NCBI GenBank assembly: GCA_949987565.1
Contig: OX465111.1
Span: 646,001-710,000, forward strand
Source of the DNA: Luidia sarsii
Lineage: Eukaryota; Echinodermata; Asteroidea; Paxillosida; Luidiidae
DNA: 64,000 nt
Reading direction: 5' to 3'
Below the pieces are notes generated by a model. That model was not told where the DNA came from, ran no database searches, and saw only the letters and a list, made by a program, of their open reading frames with translations. This document shows, one piece after another, positions 10,596-22,586 of the stretch; position 1 is the stretch's first letter; each line of letters starts with the position of its first letter. Made by a program: the position numbers and the translations under genes.

Positions 10596-12221
10596 TTGAC
10601 CTGTCGAGGCCATCTGTAAGAATCGACGCCCTGACGTCAGAGTGTTAGCAGACTAAACATGGGCGTTGCCGTACTCAAACTGCGCAACTTCCGGAACCAA
10701 ATATGGCGCCACTTACAGATGCTCACAGCTCGCTTGTCCCGTTTTGACGTAAAAGAAAAAAACTCGAAGGAAGTCCACTTGTGACAAACCTTTTTCGAGC
10801 GGCCAAGCGCGTAATGGCATGTTGATATAAGCAGCAATAGTTCCTTACGCTTTGCCAGTTCTGTATTTTTAGCGTGTCAGTCAAACGGCAGACTGGTGTT
10901 CGGGTGGGCACAGCGTGTGCATACATGTGATGTACGCATATTAACCTATTGCCCAGCACCGGTGCTTTGCACAACGTTTGGCCCAAGATGAGTCGACGGA
11001 GCCCAAAGAGATTGCTCATCAATTGGTTCTGGTTTTACCAGACTTGTTGGGAGTCTCCAATTGCTTTTGAGCAGAATACTCGAGTAATTGCGTTACAGCC
11101 ACATCGCATCGGGCCCTTTCTTTCAGTGCCCCTGACCAAAGGGGCTTTTGATATTGCGCCATTTTCAAAACTCGCTCGACAATAATTGGGAGCTTTAAAC
11201 AGGCCTATACGTGTGGAATAAGATCAGTAAGAATACACTGGGTTTTGTTTAACTTAAGCGAGTCAAACCTGGTACAATCGGACACCTGTGTGGCTTTAGT
11301 CGTGCTATGCCTATATTCCTTTGTTCTGGGCTGAACAGAGTCTTTGTTTATAACTTGGGACAATAGTGGTGCCCGGATTCGGAGGGCCCGGCCCATAGCA
11401 ACACCATCGGCACTCCGAATTCGATGGTACCCGTCGCGAAGCGGTTACCTCCCCTGCAGTAAGGTTTTACCATGACCTATACACTGGTCTGGTCCTAATG
11501 AGGGATACACAATTATTGGCCTGATATTATGTTTTCGTTGGCAGTGTGTGGGGGCATTTCTGGGGCTTGTTGTGATCATTACCCCCGAGCTGTGGCCCTT
11601 TGATGTGGACGTCCAAGGTGTGATGTCCCCTGCTGCGTCGATGCCATTGTGCACCATTATATGAGGGGCAAATACTGGCGTGGAAGAGAACCTACGGTAC
11701 CGAAAGAAACCAGCCTTTTTTTCTGTTTAAGAGGGGCGTTTCTAATGCCTCAAGACCCTTTCTTTTGACACCAAGAATATTGAATGGAATGGAATGTTTA
11801 ACCCCCCTAAGAGGAGGTAAACAGGGGCGATGTGAAGTCTGAATATTAACAGGGGAAAGTTGTTGTTCATTGCAAACCCCCTCCTGCGCAGATTCCCATA
11901 CTTTCTTACAAAAATATTGACAGGTAGTCACGAAGTGCCAACACGAAAGTGTGCGTGTTGTAGAGCCGTAATGGTCCTGCAAATGGGGATTTTGTTCGAG
12001 TTTGTTCAATTGCTCTGTAGAGAAATGCCAAACTGTTTGATTGCGTTGATCTGAATCAGTGCCGAATCAGTCCAGCGTTTCTGAGGAGATCAGGGGAGGT
12101 GTTTGGCCCAAAGTGGGGTTTTTGTTAGGATGTTTGAGTTTTTACAGAGGAAACGTTTGGCTATGTTGATCGCAATCGGTTGAAGATCCTGAACAAAATC
12201 ATTCGCGCCGTTTGAACTGGA

Positions 12222-12492
12222 TCTTGTCGTTGAGGGTAAAGATATTGGAAGTGTGTATTCACCCGGCAATGGCATTCTTCCTGGAGGTCGTTCCTGCTGA
12301 TGATATGCATAGGCCTATTCATGATCACTCTTTACTCTGATTGGCCAACGTCAGAGTAAAGAGCATTCATAAATTTGCATAAACAGAATGTAGGCTAATG
12401 ACAATTGGGAAATCGGACTCAGGGAACGGCAGAATAGCGTTTGCCGGAAGAATGCCGTTACCGGGTGAATATACCCTGCCAAAGATATTTAC
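12222..12492. repeat. Fold-back repeat beside the candidate signal-peptide exon
   Basis: Inverted arms AAAGATATTGG...TATTCACCCGGCAATGGCAT and ATGCCGTTACCGGGTGAATA...AAAGATATT, with an inner palindrome around the CTCTTTACTCTGA motif. The right end is 16 bp from the donor at 12509. Confidence 0.7.
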
Positions 12493-12508
12493 TGGGAGTC
12501 ACTCCTAC

Positions 12509-12698
12509 CGTTTTCGTTGGCTCCGTTACCGGCAACTCAGCAGGGAGGGCTGTTCCAAGGCGAGCCACCGTCAGTGCGAGGCTGACCGTGACGAGCAGCG
12601 ACCGCGCCCCCGTGTGCCCGCGTCGTAGCCCGGTACGACCCCCACCGTCGCGTGCGGTCCAGTCCATCGTGCCTCGGAGTCAGACGTCCAAAGATACT
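12509..12698 (-). CDS. Candidate first coding exon with signal peptide (possibly of the EGF-repeat gene)
   Basis: On the minus strand, a strong acceptor (pyrimidine tract ending AAGAACAG, exon from 12698) is followed by an ATG at 12667..12665. A 53-codon open segment ends in phase 0 at a donor, ACG|GTAGGA, at 12509. The peptide has an arginine-rich n-region, a hydrophobic core (SLLVTVSLALTVA, residues about 23-35) and a plausible signal-peptidase site after LGTA. It then becomes a proline/threonine-rich segment. This is what exon 1 of a secreted or type I membrane protein looks like, and it lies on the same strand, upstream of the EGF exons. The linking exons were not identified: the 2469 exon needs a preceding phase-1 exon. 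Membership of the EGF gene is inference; a short chance open frame is the alternative. Confidence 0.4.
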
Positions 12699-13739
12699 CT
12701 GTTCTTGAAAAGAAAACAAGAAGAGAAATGTGGTTATTTCGGGGACAGTTTATACTTTTTGAGTTTGCGTGGTATTAGGCCTATCTGCAGGGTCTGTGTT
12801 ACGAAATTTCTCATGTCCTTTGTTATAGAAAATTCCAATGCATTTTTGTGGTAAGGCCAAAGGCGCGCATACTACAGGTCTATAGACCTACATGTACCTG
12901 TGGAGAACTGTATACAATGCAGTTTATCAATGGGTGAAATTTCATTGACTTGCTTTCCCCTTTGAGTTTTATTTAGCTATACAAAGCGCATTCGACGGAC
13001 GGAAATTGCAAATTTGGATCAAAATTTATTCTACCGAGTTATTTCCGTCACTACCCTTTTTTGCCTTGGAAACAAGGTGTCTTGAACACGTACAGAGAGA
13101 TCATTCTAAAGTACACTGTGAAATTATGTCCATTGCATTGCAAATGTTTACCCAAATATCTGACTACACTTAAAGACCTATAACCTTGGCCTTATTGTGA
13201 GATAACAAAGGGATAGTTTTGAGAACTGTTCTCAACTATTCTGGCGCGTAGTAAACAAATATTATTTCAGACCTCGATACCTTGGGACTTTTACGGAAAG
13301 TGCAACGGTCCCAATGTTATTGTCTTAGATGTCAGATGACAAACTGCAATCTGTCATCCTTTATCCAGTTTTGTTTATTTTCCCAGTTTACCCTAAAAAA
13401 TGCCCCCTCAACCCAATCTTCATCAGACCAGAGCGTTTCATGCTTGCACGCGACTATGTGCGGCGCTGAACGCCAGCCCTTTACCGGTACATATCACGTC
13501 ACGACGTCACTCCGAACGTCATAATATTTACGGTCAGAAGGAATTTGGCGTGGCTCATAAATAAGCCGCTTCTATTCCAGGGCAGTCACTGTCATTGATT
13601 TGTTGCATCGTTAGACTATAGTAGCACACACAGGTTCAGATGAAGAGTCAGTCGGTGTTTTGTTTTTTGTCCCAAACACTTGATGTCACAAAAAATGAAA
13701 CGTATAATTATTATAGTTTGTTGCCCCCACCCCGTCAAA

Positions 13740-13870
13740 GACTAGTTGACTATTAGGGAAGGCCACCATCTAAGGATAGCTGAAATGGGAAGAGCACTGG
13801 TACATTAATCCAGAGGTCTCTGGCTCAAGTCCCGGTCCAGTCAAAGTTTTCTTTGCCAAGTTTTCAATTT
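13740..13870 (+). repeat. tRNA-like SINE copy
   Basis: CTAGTTGACTATTAGGGAAG, a decayed A box (GATAGCTGAAATGGGAAGAG), a B box (GGCTCAAGTCC) and the tail CAGTCAAAGTTTTCTTTGCC. Confidence 0.75.
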
Positions 13871-13949
13871 GTTTAAAAGTTCCCAGTCAGTTTTTTTGTG
13901 TGTTCCTTTCTGTGTTTGTTTGAAATGTACAAATTGAGTTATGTGCAAA

Positions 13950-14150
13950 AATGGTTGCAAACTGCTTACTGACTAAAATGACCAGAATGCAAATAGGTCT
14001 AGGTCTGCCAAATATTGGGAGGGACTGACGTTTCGATCCTATAATAGCAGGACCTTTCTCAAAGGCGTTCTTCCTTTGAGAAAGGTTCTTCTAGGATCGA
14101 AACGTCAGGCCCTCCTATACTTTTGGTAGAAATGTACAAGGCCTTGCGTT
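13950..14150. repeat. GTCAGG fold-back family copy
   Basis: Both arms present: left TTGCAAACTGCTTACTGAC...GACTGACGTTTCGATCC, right GGATCGAAACGTCAGGCCC, joined by a short loop. Confidence 0.8.
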
Positions 14151-14282
14151 TTGATTCTAGCAGATGCTTTATGCCTTTGAGAGAAAAGGGTCATGTTCAA
14201 ATCGAAGTGGTGTGTCCTGTAGCTATTAAGAAAACCAGAATTGTGCAAAAGAGAAGTTTATGTGAAAGATTCGGTTTACACA

Positions 14283-14415
14283 TGTCGAGGGCCTGACGTT
14301 TCGATCCCAGCAGGACCTTTCTCAAAGTCCTTTGAGAAAGGTCCTGCCCTCAAACGTCAGGCCCTCGACATTTGGTAAGATTTCTATTTCGGTCACTTGA
14401 TTCGGTGAGCAGTCT
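14283..14415. repeat. GTCAGG fold-back family copy
   Basis: Palindrome of GAGGGCCTGACGTTT with its complement AACGTCAGGCCCTC around the GAGAAAGGTCCTG core. Confidence 0.8.
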
Positions 14416-14650
14416 CAAACATTATTTGTAGATTTCTTTTTTGTTTAGGTTTGGGTCAAACAAATAAAGGAGAAATTGACAAGTAACTTTTTGAACAAAA
14501 TAAAAGTCCTGCCTTTGAGAAAGGTCCTGCTAGGATCGAAACGTCAGGCCCACTAAATTTTAAAATAAAAGGTCTTGGAAAACTTTGACTGGACCGGAGT
14601 CCGGGTGAACCCTCGCTCTATGATATTAGGCCTATATACATGGCACTTAC

Positions 14651-14950
14651 CTGTTGAGCTCGTCGGGTTTTGTGGCGTTACATCAGCGTGCCTAATCCAT
14701 AGCGTGCCGGTTCCGGCTGCGCAGTTCACTCTCCCTGGACGAGGGGCCGTGGATGTTCTAGGACGTATGGATGCCAGGCTAAAAGAGCAAATGAACGGCT
14801 CGTCTCAACTCGCTGGTAGATCGCTCCCTCTTTTCTCTGCCGACGGTCAGAGCGCAAACTCTTGCACCTATAATCTGTCAGGCGAAGTCCCCGGGTACTA
14901 TACGACGCACACTCTGTGTGGCTAGTGGCTCCACGCGCACCTGCGATCAC
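14651..14950 (-). other. Possible non-coding 5' exon ending in a strong donor
   Basis: On the minus strand a consensus donor (CAACAG|GTAAGT) ends at 14651. It is preceded by moderately GC-rich, repeat-free DNA with no convincing frame. It would splice well to the acceptor at 12698 and could be a 5' UTR exon of the minus-strand gene. The upper boundary is a guess. Weak open frames occur on both strands here and are not credible proteins. Confidence 0.25.
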
Positions 14951-15519
14951 CGTTGCTTTGCACTCACAGATCTATATCCCGAATGACATCCTGTCGCCTG
15001 CCTGCCTGCATTGACGTCTGCCAAGTTCATCCACCGTGTATGTACGATATGCCGCGATGAACAGCACTACCGGCCCATTGGCTGGTACACGGCCACCGGT
15101 ATACAAAGTCTTGTTATCCGATTTGTTTTCCTTTTCCATGAAGAGATTTTAAAAAAAATGGATTCTGCTTTTGAGAGAGGTCCTGCTAAGATCCAAATGT
15201 CCGGCCCTCCATAATGAAGTTTCCTTTTTGTATCATTTTAATCAGTTTCCAACATTGTTTCATTATTAGGCCTACTCCAATACTGCACTCTATGGTACAT
15301 CGGGCTAAATCGTCTGCCTAAGATTTCTTCAAATTTTATCAGAAAAGTTGGAAGAATTAAGTTGTAATAGAATGATATTGACCGATGTATTGAAGTTAAA
15401 AGTCTGAGGTTTTACTTGACTACTGCGACCATTAAATAGATTGATCATCGTTGTTCGCAGTGCATGAGCAAGGAGGTGGTTCGATTGCCTGACGCAATGT
15501 CAGTGTACCGTCGTGAAAC

Positions 15520-15700
15520 AAGTCTTCATAGAGCCGCTTACGCATGAAGATCTGCTAAGCAGTTAAAAAGTCTCCCTAGTGTAAACAGGATTATCAACCA
15601 CACTGTGATTAATTTTGATATCGATTGCTTTTGACTTGTATTCAACTCTTCTTTACTTTAGCATGAAACAACAGTGAAGTTTGGGTTGGCAAGGCGATCC
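15520..15700. repeat. CTTAAGCGG fold-back family copy
   Basis: Contains TAGAGCCGCTTACGC, CTGCTAAGCAG, GATTGCTTTTGACTTGTATT and GCATGAAACAA. Confidence 0.7.
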
Positions 15701-16284
15701 TATATATCCTGACTTCTTGTTTAGTTTTACTGCGTTCAAAAGACTTTGTAGAACTGGCCGCAGAACTCCTGACCAAGTTCAGGTGCCAATGGGTTCCTTC
15801 TATAGTACACAACGCACTGGTCCGTCAACGCTATTTGTTTTCACAACCAAACGCTACCCACTGTATATGTAGCGCATTGTGAGGGAGTTTTCATCCGATC
15901 CCCGCCCCATACAAACATGCACACGCTTTGCTCCACTGGCCTCTGTGTGGTACTTCCTACCCCTTGTTTTTGACACAGACGCCGGATATGACATGACAAT
16001 AGACTGTTCTCGGCGATCACTGTCCAAGAAGGATCAGTTGTTTTGATAATTGTTTTACTATGTGTATACCCTGGCCTTACGCATTCGAGCGAATTTTGAG
16101 TATCCGTGCGGCGCCTACTATAGCCTTGATCCAGTCGTTGAGTTGCGAGAAATCCGATCAATAGCTTGCAATAGCTTGCTATACAAACCAACAACGTCTT
16201 GAACCAAGACTAATTCCCTCGCTTTTACCATACCAAGAAAAAAAGAACGAAATGCTTCTGACTGGCACCTCCTCCCTGCCACGG

Positions 16285-16440
16285 CAAAGACTAGTTGACT
16301 TTTGGGGAATTGGAAGGCCGCCCTCTATAGGCCTAAGAGCTGGATAGCTCAGATGTTAAGAGCATTAATTGTCTGGTCTCGGGTTCAAGTCCCGGTCCCG
16401 GTTTCTTTGCCATTTCCCTTGTCAGTTTTTCCTTTATTTG
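16285..16440 (+). repeat. tRNA-like SINE copy
   Basis: A box TAGCTCAGATGTTAAGAGC and B box GGGTTCAAGTCCC are both well preserved. Confidence 0.8.
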
Positions 16441-17781
16441 TTCGGAAACAAGTAATACATAACTTACTGGTGTGAGGTCCCAAAATGCAAATCTGAAACA
16501 AGCCTAGGTTTTATGTGGTAAAAGGACTGCTCACTCATGCAGTCGCTGGTTGCAGCAGATGGCTCCGGCCAACGACCTGATTATCATACCGGATGGACCT
16601 ACAACTTTATTTTAAATAAGGGCTTAAGACAGCTTTGGGTTGAATGTTTAATTTCGTGTGTAATTCGGACCATATGGTGCTTTAACTGTGTTCCTATTTG
16701 GCTGTAGAACTGGAGGGGTCCATCCCAAAATCCTTGCAGAAATTCGGCTTGGACGGCTACACATTTTTGGGTGTTTTTTCTGGGGGTAATCAGCAAAAAA
16801 ACTAATTGGCTAAGAGCGCTAAAATTGAAAAGAATCTGAGAGATGAAGGTCCAAACTACAATTTTAAATATAGCTACAAGAAGTGAGAGACTTTTGGGCA
16901 TGGGATAATTGGCTTTGAAAGTGAGTGTTTTGTACAGTGTTCAATGGGAGCTCTATTTAGTGTTCTGCACCCTTTCCCTCTCTGTGTTCTGTACACAGCG
17001 CCCTCTGTTGATATAATCTTCCCGGTCGGCCACTGCACGTGGTATACTAGTAGTAGTACAGTGTGCTGCACTATATGGGTTGTGCATAGACTCGTAGCGG
17101 ACTCGTAGCACTGTCAGCAGCTTTCATTGCAGCCCACGTTGCTTATCGCAGGAGCATCTCAGCCGAACAGGCTCGTCAAACAGCTGTGAATTTATCACCC
17201 GGGAACGGAGCCGACAGATTGCAGCTCGTTGCTGACCACTGCATTATACAGGTGTGAACAAGACTGATAAACTGTAAGTTATGGCGGCTGTAGTCGACTA
17301 TGATTGAATCTTTAGATTGAATTGTTTGCATTGAATTGTTATTGAGAGAGATGGCGAGTGCTCCATATACGGACAGCACTTGGTGCCATGTTGACTAGTG
17401 ACAGTCACTGGCAGACAGTTTTCTAAGTCAATGTTCCACCTTTCCCTTCTTATATCAACCCTACTGCTTGACTCTCCAACTGATAACCCTCGTTTTCAGT
17501 GAGATGCAAACCACCAATTGCTGTAAACCTGGCTGCAGAAGTTTGAATTGTCCCAGTTAGTTTTCCTTTGTTCATTTGAATTTTGAAAAAATCCAAATCT
17601 CAAAAGCTAGAGCCAGAGGCCCTGACGTTTTGATCCTAGCACTAGCAGGACCTTTCTCAAAGGCAAAGGCAAAACAAAAATTAATATTTGTACTATTACT
17701 AAAGTAAACTAAACTAAAGACTTAAAGTGCTGTCCAGTCAATGTTTTCTTTGGCAGTTTTCAAATTTTGACAATTTATGAT

Positions 17782-17964
17782 CGCAGTGGCTGTTGTTACG
17801 GCAGTCGTCCGTGTGGTTCCCTGACTTGATTGTATTTCGTCAGCATTGCAGGATGGTTGAACCAGTCTATTAGCTGATAGTCTGGTTCCAAGAGCTAAAC
17901 ATCCTGACAAATACTGTGAAGTCAGGGAACCACACGGACGACTGCCGTAACAACAGCCACTGCG
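17782..17964. mobile_element. Fold-back MITE with 9-bp target duplication, upstream of ASS1
   Basis: 183 bp with inverted termini of about 45 bp starting CGCAGTGGCTGTTGTTACGG. Flanked by the direct repeat ATTTATGAT at 17773-17781 and 17965-17973. It ends 61 bp before the ASS1 ATG. Non-autonomous; a 9-bp duplication suggests a Mutator-like transposase. Confidence 0.9.
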
Positions 17965-18025
17965 ATTTATGATTGGTATTTGAGCGGCTGTATTATTTGT
18001 TTGGGTTACCCCTCAGTTAGCTAAG

Positions 18026-21000
18026 ATGGCCGAACCCCCGTGTAAGAAGCCTAACACAGACGGTGAGGCCAAGAGGGTTGTGCTGGCCTACAGCGGAGGT
18101 CTGGACACCTCCTGCATCCTCCTCTGGCTGATTGAGCAAGGCTACGAGGTCATCGCATATACCGTAAGTGCCCTGGGCTGGATTTCACAAAGACTTACGA
18201 TGCATCGTAACTCAACTTACGATGGATTACCCTTCATAAACTTCCATAGGGTTTGTGTGTACTTCCCATCGCCTTGCGATTCATTGTAAGTTATGATGAG
18301 TTTGGTGAAATCGATACCTGGTTTCTGAATTTCACTGCGGACTGAGGACAAATGTCATGGCTCTTCTTTAACGCAGACTTCTGCGCTTAAGGGACGCTGT
18401 AAGTGCAGAAATCCTTTCATGGATCGCGTATGTAAGGATTCGGTTCTTACTGAGCTAGCGCAGAATTTTTGCGCTTAATGGAGGATTTTGTGTCATTCAT
18501 TGAATTTGACGACCTAAATTTCAACGGCGCCCGCGAATTCAGACAAAACATTGAGTGTCTGTCTGACCTACCTCTCTAAGGAGATGACTTACATGTATGA
18601 TGTACACAGTGTGGCCACAAATGGTATGTGTACTACAAAGTGTCACTGCATACTTTCATGTGCAACACAGTTAAAACGGTCTTTGGTCTAGTATCAATCC
18701 GGTCATCATAGTACTTTAGTAGGCCCTTTTACAGGAAAAATGGCTGCAAACTTACAACCCCATTTCATTTGTTTGATTTCATCGGTGCATACCTGTATCT
18801 GTCTGCAGTCCTTGAGTGCAATGATTGTGAATGCTGGAGCCATGGAGGGTGGCTTTGAATACCGGCTAGCCACAATAGGAGCCTGAATGGATCCGCATTT
18901 CTGCTTTGCGTCTGTCTGAAAAAAAAACCCTGTAATATCTTGAGTGTGCAGCAATGGAAGGGCTCACACTCCGGGCCACTCCACACACAGGCCCCAAGCC
19001 AGTCATTTCAGCAATGGTCCAGTGAACAACCAAACAACCAACATCTGTCTCGTTCAGTTGGATAAAAATCCATTAGTTCAAAAGTTCCCAGGTCAGGTTT
19101 TCCTTTGTTTGACTGGAATTGACAAAAAAAATCATTTACTTTGTGTGGTACCCGAACAGTTGATTGCTTACAACTGATTGAAAGCGGGGGCGTGATCCCT
19201 GGAGATATTTGGCAGAACTTTAATGATGAAATTGATGCTTCTGAGTTCTGACTGGTGCCCCCATCCTGGCAAAGTCTAGCTGACTAGAGAGGCATATTGA
19301 ACTGTCCACTGTCCTAGTGTACTACTTGGTTGGGTCACCTCAGGTGGTTGTCTCCAAACATTGCCATCTCAGACAGTAAAAGTCATGCTTGAAAAACCAC
19401 TGGCAGTTTGGCAAAGTGACGTGTTAAATGCAGGGCACACCATTTACAAAAGTCAATGAATTGCATCTGTACTTTGTCTATCCCAGTATATACCTGGACA
19501 TAACGTATGTTACGTAACACATGCGTAAAGTTTCGGCTCAATCCGTCGCTCCCAAAATTAGAAAATAGTGGAAACAAAATTGTATGCTTGAGTTATAGAG
19601 GGCGGTACATGTATTTGTAAAAAGGGACTCCCTTGTTCCAATGATCGTCCGTGAACAATCTCTGGAAATCCACACGAAATTCCTCTTCTCGAAAACAGCA
19701 ACTTTCCGCATCCCAGAAATATGCAGAATTTCTGATACTTTTACTAGCTTCCCGATAAGTAATTTGAAATGTCTGGAAATTGGGCACTTTGCAAATGTAC
19801 CCTCCCTTGAACACTGTTAATGTGTTTTCCTGATTCTACACACCGTGCCGGTACACACAGTGCTTGAGACTTGATACCATATTTATCACATTTGTGACCC
19901 ATGGAAAATCATGCCTGCGTGTCAAGTTCAACAATACATGTATGCCAAACTCATTTATGTATTAGGCAAATATACCAGTTTGCCACCCTTGACTGTTTAT
20001 ACTCCATCCAGAGTCCAGACCCTAGACATGTAGACAGGATTCACTGTAAAATGTGTTCCAGGACAAATAATTGCCCTCTTCATGACATTTGTGCCTGGAC
20101 CCAAGTCCATAGATTCCTCCAGTCACAGTTTTCTCTGCCATTTTTCAATATTCTTGATTAATATTCCTGATAAAAATCAGGATTGCCAACCGCATAAATT
20201 TAGCTTTAAGCCAGAGCCCAACGGACATGTACAGTCTGTATTTTTGTCAACATGCAGTCGTGCAAAGCACCCTACTGTACCATACAGTGTTTGTTTGATT
20301 ACACGTAGTGTAGTGCAGTGCAAACCCTTGTTAAAGTACAATCATTGTCCTAATAATCATATCTATGTAATCATATCTACAAATTGCGCAGGATGCTTGC
20401 TGCATTTGGCTTGTATTCAAATACTGACTGCTCAGCAAACAAACAAAATACAAATAAAAATACAAGTGAGTTTATTTAAATCAGGAAGATTTTTTATGCT
20501 GCAGCAAATGTGGGTGCTAAAGTAGCTGTAAAGTGTATGAAATTGGGCCCTGTACATTTCTATTTGCCTTTTCACACTTTTCCTGGGGTACTTTTCTTTT
20601 CTATTTCCAAGTTGGTGGGGGGGGGGGGGAATTATAACCCCACTGACAATTTCACACCACCCATTTCTTCACTCCAAAGAAATTAATTTCCCGGGGATTT
20701 GCTCTGACGATTCACAATACCGCTCATTCTCCCAGGAAGTACCGTGACCTGAGTGTGGTACCCAGCATGCACTGCAGGTCTCAGTCACAGCACATCACCC
20801 AGGGGTTAGCTAGACCTGCCACAGATACACTGGTTTCTACATCCTGGGAAATATGCATTGTAACCCCAGGGTTAGCCCGTTAACCCCTGCATCCGTGCTG
20901 GGGTGACACATCTCCGGGGTTAAAGGCATTTCACCCGGTTTAAGTAAATGTAGAGCGAAAGGGTCCGTCTCTATTTCCGGGGAAATTATTGTATTGTGAA

Positions 21001-22553
21001 AAGGTCCTCACCTGACTCGTCTGTTTGTCTGTCTGTTCCCTCTAGGCCGACGTCGGGCAAGATGACGACTTTGACGAGATCCGCAAGAAGGCTCTCAAGG
21101 TTGGAGCCAAAAAGGTAAGAAAGTGGACCCACGACATCAAGACAGGAGCCTGTTGCACAATTGCCCGTGACTATGCAGAACGAAAACAGATTGCTTTCTT
21201 TTCAATTTCCTCAGCCAGCCACATTGGTCTTGGTCATTGGATGTTGAAAACTGTGATGAATAGATTCCACCAAGCCTAGTTTCAACAAATGAAGTCTCAT
21301 TTCAACTACATGTATGTGTGATATACAAAAATGTTGCAAACTGCTTACTGACTAAAATGACCAAAATTCAAATCTTAAAATTTAGTGGGCCTGACGTTTT
21401 GATCCTAGCAGGCCTTTGAGAAAGGTCCTGCTAGGATCAAAACGTCAGGCCTACATAATGTATGTGTGTTATTCTCCAACATTTGTCTGTCTCTGAAACA
21501 TGTCAAATGGATTTCTCTTGTTTGTCTTTCCATTGTATATTAGTCAGTGTTATAACAATGTATTTGCAAGTACCAAATGTTTTCCTCTATAATAACATAT
21601 CGCTCTAATCTTTGCATGAAATACCTTACATTTCAATGCTAGCATCTTGCTGTATTTCCCGAATACAGCAAGATCTTCCCTATTCTTGTATTTCATGTCC
21701 TCACAAAATCTCCATTCCCTCTCTTTCCTCTCCTTCTGATCAGGATGATCTCATGTTTTTGTTATGTACTTCATGCTGGTGTGATTACTTATTCAAACCT
21801 TCAATATCAAAAGTGTAAGGGTCTGGCATGTCAATCCCAACATGACCTTTCTCAAAGGCATAATGACAGTGTAGACTACAGTGTACAATGTAGAACAGTT
21901 TAGATTTGCCTAGAACCTCATATTGGAGATATGAATATTACATATTTCTTCCCTTTTTTGTATGGTGCAGTTTGCATGTTCATTGTGCAAGTAAGCGCAG
22001 TGCTGTAACTGATCTGGATTGCAAACCAGTGCTAGTTTGCAACTTGATCCCTGAACAGAAGCCCAATCAATGGCAGCATGGTTGATTGCCCGGTAGTCCC
22101 GCCACTGCAGACTAGTATACAAACTATACACGTACATGTACATCAGAGGACCAGGGATCTGATAGTCTGCACATACATACACACAGATAAGCACAGTCCC
22201 ATTGAGGCATTGCCTTTGGTACGCAGCCTAAATTGTAAAACGCAGATGTAAATGTGCGCCATTATTTATTACTCCACACAACCCTCTAAGGATCTTTGAG
22301 GATGGGAACGCTAATTGCACACGCCTGTCAAGGAGGAAACTTCTCGGCCTGAAATTGCACAAATCCGGAGGCAAAAACAAATGAGACGAAATACTGTTCT
22401 TTTCTTTCTTTCTTTTTTAAAGAGAGAGGGAGGGGGTTGGAGAGAGATAGAAAGGTACAGAGAGATAGGAGAGAGAGAGATGGAAGAGAGTGGGAGGGGG
22501 AGAGATAAAGAGGGAGAGAGATAGAGAGGGATGGAGGGAAAGTGGTATACTGT

Positions 22554-22586
<33 letters not shown>

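Larger units (their letters stand above)
2470..12508. other. Non-coding, repeat-bearing DNA (probable introns of the minus-strand gene)
   Basis: Ten kilobases with only weak exon candidates at 3580-3753 and 5626-5804. The rest is unique AT-rich sequence, fold-back repeats and simple or tandem repeats listed separately. I see no tRNA or rRNA gene and no recognisable protein domain. Confidence 0.6.
12699..18016. other. Interval upstream of ASS1
   Basis: Lies between the candidate minus-strand first exon and the divergent ASS1 gene. It contains fold-back repeats, two tRNA-like SINE copies and a possible 5' exon at 14651-14950. Nothing else is recognised. Confidence 0.6.

Noticed and set aside
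14575..14925. 116-codon plus-strand protein
   Set aside because: No recognised domain; overlaps repeat ends and a minus-strand splice donor; composition does not look coding.
16340..16410. Functional tRNA gene
   Set aside because: A and B boxes are present, but acceptor-stem pairing and an anticodon arm are not convincing, and the same sequence recurs as a SINE.
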